Of a DNA stretch of 64,000 nucleotides, positions 60,701 to 64,000 are shown in pieces. The first letter of the stretch is position 1, and each line of letters opens with the position of its first letter. This DNA comes from Dugong dugon (taxonomy: Eukaryota > Chordata > Mammalia > Sirenia > Dugongidae). The notes below the pieces were generated by a model. The model searched no databases. It saw only the letters and a program-made list of their open reading frames with translations, and was not told the origin of the DNA. A program made the translations under genes and the position numbers. The stretch is from contig CM057461.1 in the NCBI GenBank assembly GCA_030035585.1, positions 165,861,624 through 165,925,623 of the forward strand, in the 5' to 3' direction.

Positions 60701-61628
60701 GGTGCCTTCTGAATTAACCTGGACTGCAAGACAGGGTCCTCCCTGGCACAACACTTGGGGCCTTCACTGTCTGCCCCAAGCCGCCGCCACCTTTTTTTTT
60801 TTTTTTTTATTGTTGTGAAAAATATAGCTAACACATTTGTCAGTTCAACTTTTGTCATTGTACAGTTCATTGAAACCAATTACATCAATCATGTTATGCA
60901 GCCATCACCAACACCCACTGCTATACACTCTTAAATGCTCAAAAAATATTCATTAGGTGATTTTGTATTATTTACCCTTACATCATAAAATAATATAAAT
61001 CTGTGTTACAATTTCATTCTTGTTGATTTCAGAGAAATATATTTTACATCTATTGTTTAGAAATAATGAATGTAATTTAGGAACGTAATAATAGGTGACA
61101 TTTAAATATAATGTGACAGCACTTTCTATTTTCAGTAGCTTTTAAGCTTTATTACATTCTTGTGTTCTCAGACACGTCAATATGTAAAATGTCAGTGGAG
61201 CTATGTGGTGACTAACTCCAAATCTTTTTAGGTTTGATCCAGACCGGTTTGATGATGAATCGGTAATGAAAACGTTCTCTTTGCTTGGATTCTCAGGCAC
61301 ACAGGAATGCCCAGAACTGAGGTGAGATGATAGAGAAAGCAATGTGAAAGGAAGAGATACCACTCTGTTCTTATAATTTTGATGATCACTGTTGATGAGA
61401 ATGATCCATATGTATAATTATTATTCCTATTATTGGCAGAATATCTTTAGTAACTAGTTGACTTTCTTCCTGACTAGGTTTGCATATATGGTGACTACAG
61501 TACTTCTGAGTGTGTTGTTAAGGAGACTGCACCTACATTCTGTGGAGGGACAAGTTATTGAAACAAAGTACGAACTGGTAACAACGTCAAGGGAAGAAGC
61601 TTGGATCACTGTCTCAAAGAGATATTAA
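30723..61628 (+). CDS. CYP20A1: CYP20A1, cytochrome P450 family 20 (complete, 13 coding exons)
   Basis: Joined exons: 30723-30794, 36875-36924, 37830-37996, 40136-40278, 43909-44076, 45343-45421, 50050-50165, 50988-51042, 53700-53820, 55927-56038, 57234-57298, 61232-61321, 61478-61628. Total 1389 nt or 462 residues, the usual family length, with AG/GT borders and consistent phases. Orphan P450 expected on the ER membrane. Residues 1-24 form a hydrophobic anchor; ExxR is E332-T-V-R335; haem ligand Cys409 in [10 protein letters not shown]. Unusual for a P450: the haem loop keeps the Gly four before Cys but lacks the Arg and following Gly, and the I-helix segment (S274[10 protein letters not shown]) lacks the usual acid-Thr pair. 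No frameshift or stop. The substrate is not known from sequence. Confidence 0.97.
30932..30939. promoter_or_regulatory. Palindromic TCACGTGA E-box
   Basis: Perfect palindrome in 'gaatcacgtgacgcc', nine of ten bases of the GTCACGTGAC motif bound by MiT/TFE and USF-type factors. It lies in the first intron within the CpG island. Occupancy is unknown. Confidence 0.45.
31556..31618 (+). other. Candidate cassette exon in CYP20A1 intron 1
   Basis: Long pyrimidine tract and AG (31510-31555), then 63 bases, then 'aag|gtggtgg'. The segment is open in the frame set by exon 1 (phase 0) and returns phase 0 to exon 2, which would add [20 protein letters not shown] plus K after Pro24. The donor is weak at +4 to +6. 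Hypothetical: the standard 462-residue product does not use it. Confidence 0.3.
31850..34450 (-). repeat. Long L2 LINE remnant with reverse-transcriptase remains
   Basis: About 2.6 kb in CYP20A1 intron 1. On the minus strand the frame at 32840-33091 reads [20 protein letters not shown] then a decayed '[14 protein letters not shown]', recognisable as the L2 (CR1-like) reverse transcriptase just before the catalytic YADD region. The 3' end lies near 31850 ('ctatgtgacaggcacggttc'). Interrupted by an AfroSINE at 33551-33730. Many stops: a dead copy. Confidence 0.75.
33551..33730 (+). mobile_element. AfroSINE inserted in L2
   Basis: 'aggagtccctgggtggtgca' to 'gagtcagaatcaacttgaca' and 'gcagctggtggtggtggtag'. 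It belongs to the 'gtccctgggtggtgca' subfamily. The L2 resumes on its far side ('gaaatagtcatctagaagg'). Confidence 0.85.
34680..35420 (-). repeat. Probable L1M fragment
   Basis: 'agtatagtttggctgggta', 'taaaattctagattgg' and 'tttcccttagaattatag' resemble reversed L1M internal sequence. Borders and the left half are uncertain. Confidence 0.45.
35421..36870. other. Intron 1 sequence, nothing clear
   Basis: AT-rich end of CYP20A1 intron 1, with a poly(T) run at about 36551-36571 and short L1-like phrases. No gene recognised. Confidence 0.4.
36875..36924 (+). CDS. CYP20A1: CYP20A1 exon 2
   Basis: Acceptor 'ttttttcttaag', donor 'gtgagg', 50 nt. Encodes [16 protein letters not shown] and two bases of the next codon; the proline-rich hinge (PGITP) after the anchor is typical of microsomal P450s. 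Confidence 0.95.
37231..37600. repeat. Duplicated ~85-bp segment bracketing an AfroSINE
   Basis: Left unit 37231-37314 and right unit 37511-37600 share 'tgatgtc', 'ctgcaaaagtt'/'ctgcagaagtt', 'tccagtttctg', 'gatgttcctt' and 'ttttatttgg'. An AfroSINE (37315-37510, plus strand) sits exactly between them, in CYP20A1 intron 2 just upstream of exon 3. Confidence 0.7.
37315..37510 (+). mobile_element. AfroSINE
   Basis: 'tggcatagtagttaagtgct' through 'ggtcggtggttcaaaccc', 'gtgatgatctgcttccataa' and 'cagaatcgacttgacggca'. Good tRNA-like head. It lies at the junction of a local duplication. Confidence 0.88.
37830..37996 (+). CDS. CYP20A1: CYP20A1 exon 3
   Basis: Acceptor 'tcttttctcag', donor 'gtaagt', 167 nt. 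Encodes [20 protein letters not shown] then [18 protein letters not shown], the N-terminal beta-sheet region of the P450 fold. The split junction codon reads Thr (Lys in the human protein as I remember it). Confidence 0.95.
38092..38520 (-). mobile_element. RTE-like LINE / composite SINE fragment
   Basis: 'ttattgttagctgctgtaga', 'ttctgcatcatcctcacaat', 'catctcactaagggtctccc' match the reversed 3' region of afrotherian RTE-like LINEs; the right end has 'agcaacatgcaagccaccat' and 'actgacagatgagtgg'. CYP20A1 intron 3. Family naming from memory. Confidence 0.6.
38555..38620 (-). repeat. MIR fragment
   Basis: 'actatgtgccaggcattgtg' and 'gttaactcatataaga' are the conserved end of a reversed MIR-type element. 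Confidence 0.5.
38640..39545 (+). repeat. L1M ORF2 3'-part remnant
   Basis: Plus-strand L1 order: 'ggttcatctggaagagtaaa', 'aaagctagagcaatttaaag', 'gataaaccttttcttatcac', 'agaatgggcaaaaaacaaa', 'aacctcactaataatcaatg'. No intact frame. CYP20A1 intron 3. Confidence 0.75.
39809..39862 (+). other. 22-bp-stem hairpin in CYP20A1 intron 3
   Basis: Arms 39809-39830 and 39841-39862 are reverse complements at 20 of 22 positions, with a 10-base loop (tacaacctac). The two mismatches would be G-T type in RNA. Size and shape resemble a short pri-miRNA-like stem or a tiny inverted-repeat element. Not recognised as a known RNA. Confidence 0.55.
40136..40278 (+). CDS. CYP20A1: CYP20A1 exon 4
   Basis: Acceptor 'gtctctttcag', donor 'gtaagg', 143 nt. 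Encodes [19 protein letters not shown] then [16 protein letters not shown], the B-C helix region. The residue at the exon 3/4 junction reads Ser. Confidence 0.95.
40384..41056 (-). mobile_element. Afrotherian LINE 3' portion with target duplication
   Basis: Family sequence 'ttaggtgaaagtttacacag' to 'gtggtagccaggaaccatc' and 'tttggacccagacactac'. Flanked by ttgatgctcttttctt (40368-40383) and ttgatactgttttctt (41057-41072), 14 of 16 identical. CYP20A1 intron 4. Confidence 0.75.
41288..41430 (+). mobile_element. MER20/MER5-like hAT element
   Basis: 'ccaatgtttcccacctgaaa', 'aaaaatgcagattcctgggc', 'aacagaatctctgggaggga', 'aagctccccaaatgatt'. A small non-autonomous hAT element in CYP20A1 intron 4. 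Confidence 0.65.
41605..43000 (-). repeat. L1M ORF2-derived fragment
   Basis: Reversed L1: 'ttttattccattgtggtcag', 'gtggcctaacatatggtctg', 'ccttctttgtctcttgtaac', 'ttagccattccagctctttt', 'gagagtttaatccatttaca'. The segment near 42150 is the reverse of the 'KKAGVAI'-type endonuclease region, with stops. Contains the 60-bp duplication. Confidence 0.75.
41611..41730. repeat. Perfect 60-bp tandem duplication
   Basis: 41611-41670 and 41671-41730 are identical over all 60 bases, inside an old diverged L1. Identity between the units implies a much more recent event than the L1 insertion, or an assembly artefact. Confidence 0.95.
43515..43760 (-). repeat. MIR SINE
   Basis: 'ggggctttatatatgttac', 'ttaactgatgaggcacctga', 'caaatttcccaaagtcaca' and 'agtgacagagccagaag'. 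A long reversed MIR in CYP20A1 intron 4, about 150 bp before exon 5. Confidence 0.75.
43909..44076 (+). CDS. CYP20A1: CYP20A1 exon 5
   Basis: Acceptor 'tctctttcag', donor 'gtaaat', 168 nt, phase 0 at both ends. Encodes [20 protein letters not shown] then [20 protein letters not shown], the D/E-helix region. Confidence 0.95.
44177..44399. mobile_element. Tigger-like DNA transposon with TA target site
   Basis: Terminal inverted repeats caggtagtcccccacttac and its partner ataagtcagggactacctg (about 17 of 20), flanked by TA at 44175-44176 and 44400-44401. Ends typical of mammalian Tigger (pogo-type) elements. 223 bp, no ORF. CYP20A1 intron 5. Confidence 0.8.
44989..45208 (-). mobile_element. AfroSINE with 9-bp target duplication
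   Basis: 'caaacccactgccgtaaagt' to 'ctgtgcaccactagggctcc', full length. Direct repeats tgattgtgt at 44980-44988 and 45209-45217. It lies 130 bp upstream of exon 6. Confidence 0.9.
45343..45421 (+). CDS. CYP20A1: CYP20A1 exon 6
   Basis: Acceptor 'cctattttcag', donor 'gtatgt', 79 nt. Encodes [20 protein letters not shown] then KKQYED, F-G helix region. Ends in phase 1 with G of a split Ala codon. Confidence 0.95.
46780..47837 (-). repeat. L1M 3' portion inserted in L2
   Basis: Poly(T)-rich start, then 'ttattgaggtataattcaca', 'aaagtgtacagttcagtggc', 'ttatggctgaatcatattct', 'ggatataccacattttgttt', 'gtgactaatgatgtagagca'. Itself contains an AfroSINE piece at 47331-47402. Confidence 0.8.
47331..47402 (+). 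mobile_element. AfroSINE 3' fragment within L1
   Basis: 'ttctactctgcactcatggg', 'ttgccatgagttggaagtga' and 'caggtaacaataacaacaac'. Severely 5'-truncated insertion; L1 text resumes after it ('ggtatgtttaatcatctgaa'). Confidence 0.85.
48379..48402. repeat. Poly(T) tract
   Basis: Uninterrupted T run of over 20 bases in CYP20A1 intron 6; no element body recognised immediately next to it. Confidence 0.85.
48544..49973 (-). mobile_element. Afrotherian LINE, 1.43 kb, modular 3' region, 12-bp target duplication
   Basis: Perfect direct repeats tatggaattatt at 48532-48543 and 49974-49985 bound one insertion. Inside, related modules repeat (start points near 48574, 48758 and 49070; the last two about 312 bp apart), each with 'gaaggcttacag...gttgcccta...ggt(t/c)aacaatctcac'. 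The rest is the family core with 'ttggtggtagccgagcacca'. The minus strand of 49388-49630 is open. Confidence 0.75.
49028..49060. repeat. (TTTA)n simple repeat
   Basis: 'gtttatttatttatttattt' and extension, between two modules of the LINE. It may mark an internal former tail. Confidence 0.9.
50050..50165 (+). CDS. CYP20A1: CYP20A1 exon 7
   Basis: Acceptor poly(T)-'ccctaag', donor 'gtaatg', 116 nt. Encodes [20 protein letters not shown] then [23 protein letters not shown] insertion ends at 49973, so its polypyrimidine/branch region abuts foreign DNA (see findings). Confidence 0.95.
50988..51042 (+). CDS. CYP20A1: CYP20A1 exon 8, I-helix
   Basis: Acceptor 'gtttcctag', donor 'gtaagt', 55 nt. 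Encodes [18 protein letters not shown], the I-helix equivalent (residues 266-283). The acid-Thr proton-relay pair (A/G-G-x-D/E-T) of classical P450s is absent. The family already lacks it, so this is not damage. Confidence 0.95.
52075..52170 (+). repeat. MIR fragment
   Basis: 'cacttagtagccttgggcaa', 'gatacttaactctgtaattt', 'ctaaaatgaaggtttgg': plus-strand MIR core in CYP20A1 intron 8. Confidence 0.7.
53025..53180 (+). mobile_element. MER20/MER5-like hAT element
   Basis: 'cagtggttttccagttttgg', 'cctaatgattcagaatctgt', 'aaactccccagatgatttt' and 'gagaacctctg'. Complementary end sequences fit a small hAT element. Confidence 0.7.
53700..53820 (+). CDS. CYP20A1: CYP20A1 exon 9
   Basis: Acceptor 'ttttcacctag', donor 'gtaaga', 121 nt. 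Encodes [19 protein letters not shown] then [20 protein letters not shown], the end of the I-helix and the J-helix region. Confidence 0.95.
53940..54450 (+). repeat. L1M 3' UTR
   Basis: 'ttgttggtgggaatgcaaaa', 'ccaccttggaaaacagtatg', 'gatctggcaattccattcct', 'gttcataacagcattattca', ending in A-rich sequence. CYP20A1 intron 9. Confidence 0.85.
54875..54915 (+). mobile_element. AfroSINE tail fragment
   Basis: 'aggatcgctgtgagttggaa' and 'ttgactcgatagtgggg' only. Head and middle are absent. Confidence 0.6.
54997..55842 (-). mobile_element. Afrotherian LINE 3' portion, 846 bp
   Basis: Poly(T)-rich start, then family core 'ggtggtagccgggcaccatc', 'ttaagaccctagatgcca', ending 'gtagtgtgtgc'. Flanked by tgaatgac at 54989-54996 and 55843-55850, with similarity extending into 'ttttta'. 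It ends 84 bases before CYP20A1 exon 10. The minus strand of 55236-55418 is open. Confidence 0.75.
55927..56038 (+). CDS. CYP20A1: CYP20A1 exon 10, K-helix ExxR
   Basis: Acceptor 'ttttttaacag', donor 'gtagaa', 112 nt. Encodes [19 protein letters not shown] then [19 protein letters not shown]332-T-V-R335 is the invariant P450 K-helix motif. A LINE insertion ends at 55842, 84 bases upstream. Confidence 0.95.
56380..57080 (-). repeat. L1M fragment
   Basis: 'ttgcatagtattccattgtg', 'atgatttatttaagccattt', 'ggagtttttgggtcaaagtg' and 'ggcaataatgtatgagaata'. Reversed old L1 3' region in CYP20A1 intron 10. Confidence 0.7.
57234..57298 (+). CDS. CYP20A1: CYP20A1 exon 11
   Basis: Acceptor 'gtttattttgcag', donor 'gtatga', 65 nt. 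Encodes [20 protein letters not shown] then HK. It corresponds to the strand and W/P-rich segment before the PERF-like region. Confidence 0.95.
57874..58077 (+). mobile_element. AfroSINE with 11-bp target duplication
   Basis: 'agtccctgggtggtgcagat' to 'atcaacagcaactaacaaca'. Direct repeats ttagacaatgg at 57863-57873 and 58078-58088. CYP20A1 intron 11. Confidence 0.92.
58089..58620 (-). repeat. Probable L2 fragment
   Basis: 'gggagtcattgaagggcttt', 'gtagagatgttagctctc' and 'gttagatatatgaatctgga' follow reversed L2 order. Decayed, so moderate confidence. Confidence 0.5.
58770..59445 (-). repeat. L1M 3' portion
   Basis: 'gttcgttcctttttatgtct', 'gtttgttcaaccatcctccc', 'ggctgtaccattttatgttc', 'gcaatgtatcagagattca'. 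Reversed L1M in CYP20A1 intron 11. Confidence 0.8.
59770..59985 (-). mobile_element. Afrotherian LINE 3' end
   Basis: 'tttaattgtgatttaagtga', 'cattaaacagttaatacaca', 'gtgacattggttgccaaccc', 'tgtcttgtctttgcttttgg'. Shortest copy of the family, in the same minus orientation as the others. Confidence 0.7.
60791..60935 (-). repeat. Poly(T) plus LINE 3'-end fragment
   Basis: Long T run (the reversed tail), then 'attgttgtgaaaaatatagc', 'cattgtacagttcattgaaa' and 'catgttatgcagccatcacc'. Similar to 27645-27780. Confidence 0.6.
61232..61321 (+). CDS. CYP20A1: CYP20A1 exon 12, haem-binding loop
   Basis: Acceptor 'atctttttag', donor 'gtgaga', 90 nt. Encodes [20 protein letters not shown] then [17 protein letters not shown] matches the FxPxRF region. 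Cys409 is the expected haem thiolate ligand; around it G405 is kept, but the Arg two before Cys is Gln407 and the Gly two after is Glu411. Confidence 0.95.
61478..61628 (+). CDS. CYP20A1: CYP20A1 exon 13, C-terminus
   Basis: Acceptor 'cctgactag' after a short 156-bp intron. Encodes [19 protein letters not shown] (L-helix) and the end [14 protein letters not shown], then TAA at 61626-61628. Length and ending match the family. The 3' UTR follows. Confidence 0.95.
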
Positions 61629-62031
61629 AATCTTATACATTTAACCTTGTTACATGGACTGAGGAAACTAACCATTTAGAAGATCTTCCAGTGAATCCTT
61701 TTATAAGTCAAGTATTATTTTGCAGTATAGATGACTATTAGTATTTTATTATGTAAATTTGTAATTGTACATGTCAGATTTTCTTAAAGCAGTATATACA
61801 TCTATACTTATTGCACCAATATATTGATAATTTTAGTGGGACACTGTAGCTTTCTACTTTTGAGTTTTGTTTCTTTTCACTTCTTATGCCATTATTTTTG
61901 TATTCTTTTTCTTAGTTTGATCTCTAAAATTAATATTCTTGAAGAAAGAAATTATTTTATAAGAAGTTTTGGAATCATGTCTTCTGAATATTCATAAAAT
62001 AGAAACAGTCGTAAATCCTTTTCATACTTAG

Positions 62032-62037
62032 AATAAA
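62032..62037 (+). terminator. Candidate CYP20A1 polyadenylation signal
   Basis: First AATAAA hexamer after the stop codon (in 'cttagaataaatcatc'), 404 bases downstream. It may be a proximal site; no clear GT-rich downstream element is seen. Confidence 0.3.
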
Positions 62038-62479
62038 TCATCTTAAAGGGAAAGAAAAAAGACTTCCCGTAATTTCTATTTCTTTGATTAAATATTTTTA
62101 TTTTCTGGCTATTCTGGCTATAAATTAGTTTGTGTTTTAATCATTTCTATTCAGTTTGAATAATTTATTGAGAATTCTACCTTATATTTGCTTTTTTTGC
62201 CTGCCTAGACAACAGTATTTGTTTTCATTTCATGACTTACACTGTTCATTTTGTACAGTTCTGAATCACTTGGAAAATAATAGCTGTTTCTAAATGTTTA
62301 GAAGTGCCACTCCTAAATGACAAACTAGGATTGATGCTTGTTCTTCCATTTTGCTGGAAACTTTAGCAGCACCATATTACTCAACTAATTTTCATTTGTA
62401 GGGAAAGGGAATTCCTAAATTCATTATTTATTATGTCATGTGTGAAATATAATGAACATGTGATTGAGAAATGAGGGAG

Positions 62480-62720
62480 CACTAACCAAAAACAAAAATA
62501 AATGAAAAAGAAAATAGAGATGGATGAAAATATTTGCAAAATATATGACAGAGAAGAATAATATCCACATTGCATAAAGAGCTCATACAAACTGAGAAAA
62601 CATCCAACAGATCCATACATAGCTAAAGACATGAACAGACAGCTTTTACAGGAGGAAACAACTAATAAATTTTAGAAGAATGTTCATTCTCACTTGTAAG
62701 AAATATGAAAGCTACTTCAA
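62480..62720 (+). repeat. L1-like fragment in CYP20A1 3' region
   Basis: 'gagatggatgaaaatatttg', 'taaagagctcatacaaactg', 'agacatgaacagacagcttt' and 'gttcattctcacttgtaaga' follow the L1 ORF2 3' region. Decayed. Confidence 0.55.
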
Positions 62721-64000
62721 GAATATTTTAAGTATCTTTAGTACAAATAAACACTGGTAAATTTTATATTTAATACTTTATTGATATTATTATACCTTGG
62801 TCCAGTTTTTTGATCACACTGTGAAGAATTTTTTTTTTTTTTAATATATTTTTCTTTAAGACAACAACTGAAGGACGTATGCCAAGTGCAGATAGAAAGG
62901 AAAGGAAGTAGAATGATAATTGCTTGCAAGTTAGTTTATTTTTAACACTGCTGAATTTCATTTGTAGTTTCAAGAATTACTCGAGTTATTAATTGAATTA
63001 CTTTATGTTGTGTTTATGGCTAAATAGCTAACCCTTTAGGCCTAGTTATGACTAGTCAACATAGAATTTGATTAGATGCAGTGGTCATTTCTGGAAAAAA
63101 AATTAATTTCTGGAATAATTTAATTTCCAAAGCTTTAAGTGAAATCTATTCTTAGTTACTATCACCATGTTGTTTCTAACATGGCCCATTCATCAGTTTA
63201 TCTTCCTCTCACCTATCATTTTCTATGGTTTTGTGTATATAGAACATCTTCCTTTGTTATACAAGCACCATAACTGGGTTGGAAATTGGCATTGGAAGGT
63301 TAGAGTAGGCAATTTCTAGGTAAAACAAGTGCCAGTGAGATCAGATGAGATGAGAGAAGTGGAATCTGAAAGCAAGGGAGAGCTGATGAGCCATGATCAA
63401 GGCAAAAACAGGGCAGCTGAGACAGGGCAGCCGAGCCAGAGTCCAGGCGTTTGCATAATTGCCAATAAATGAGGCAGTGTATAATTACTAATAAAGACCA
63501 GAGTCAAGGAAAATAGGGCATAGAGGAATCAGCTAAATAAGCATATTTTACCCATAGTTACACTACTAGCTTAAAGCATTAAAAAACAAATCATATTCTA
63601 GAGAATTTTGTCAGAAGTACTGTTAATCATGAACAAAATAAGTTACCATTCACTGTTGTATTTATCTAATGACTGAAAAGTAGCCTCACTGTCACTTATG
63701 GCTCATAGCATGACTTAAGTGGGTTTTTAATTGATATTAAAGTGAATAAGCTTTATAGCTTTTTAAAAATTGATTTCTTCATTGATTTTGATCTGCATTC
63801 TTTTTAATAGTTCAGAAATTTATTGTTAAAAACAGCAGCACAGAGCATTTTTATGGAATGAAAGGGCTGTCTCATACTTTATTCTAATCAAATTTAAGGC
63901 AAAATTTGTATGAGTTTGGGAAAAATGAAAAATTCATATGCTGTTTATTTGGCACACAACTGTGTAGTTCTATCATGTTATATAAATAGATTATCATTTA

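Larger units (their letters stand above)
61629..64000 (+). other. CYP20A1: CYP20A1 3' UTR and 3' flank
   Basis: AT-rich downstream sequence. The human transcript is known for a very long UTR, so much of this may be transcribed. AATAAA hexamers occur at 62032 and near 62490 and 62743, with no strong single candidate. Between 62480 and 62720 is an L1-like fragment. No exon of the next gene (ABI2 in human) is recognised. Confidence 0.55.

Overview
This is a mammalian chromosomal window from an afrotherian (elephant-like; a manatee or hyrax relative is also possible). The host clade is read from about twenty copies of a tRNA-derived SINE of AfroSINE type, with a box A/B-like head and a tail ending in 'ggcaactaacaacaaca'. 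A lineage-type LINE family supports it, alongside old repeats shared by all mammals (MIR, L2, MER5A, MLT1, Tigger, L1M).

Two protein-coding genes lie on the plus strand in the order NBEAL1 - CYP20A1, the gene order of human 2q33. Positions 684-14899 hold the last nine coding exons of NBEAL1, the end of a BEACH-domain protein. They encode 377 residues of C-terminal WD40 propeller and tail, and all splice phases join cleanly. A repeat-poor AT-rich stretch follows (14900 to about 21920) and is interpreted as a long 3' UTR ending near an AATAAA at 21898. From about 21925 to 30400 is intergenic DNA with SINEs, an LTR-like block, an L1 end and a MER5A split by a LINE.

A CpG-rich promoter with CCAAT, octamer-like and CACGTG sites lies at 30420-31200. 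CYP20A1 then has 13 coding exons between 30723 and 61628, totalling 1389 nt or 462 residues, the family length. It is an orphan cytochrome P450 with an N-terminal membrane anchor, a conserved ExxR and a degenerate haem-binding loop around Cys409. The 3' flank (61629 to the end) holds its 3' UTR, whose end cannot be fixed.

The two genes have unrelated products (a trafficking scaffold and an ER P450) and share only location. The most noteworthy observations are: a possible in-frame 63-nt cassette exon in CYP20A1 intron 1; a 331-bp hairpin element and a 22-bp-stem hairpin in introns; a LINE family with every recognised copy in minus orientation, one copy with a modular 3' part inside a single 12-bp target duplication; LINE insertions ending about 75 bp upstream of two CYP20A1 exons; and a perfect 60-bp tandem duplication. 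I found no CRISPR array, operon, intact mobile-element ORF or clearly novel protein system.
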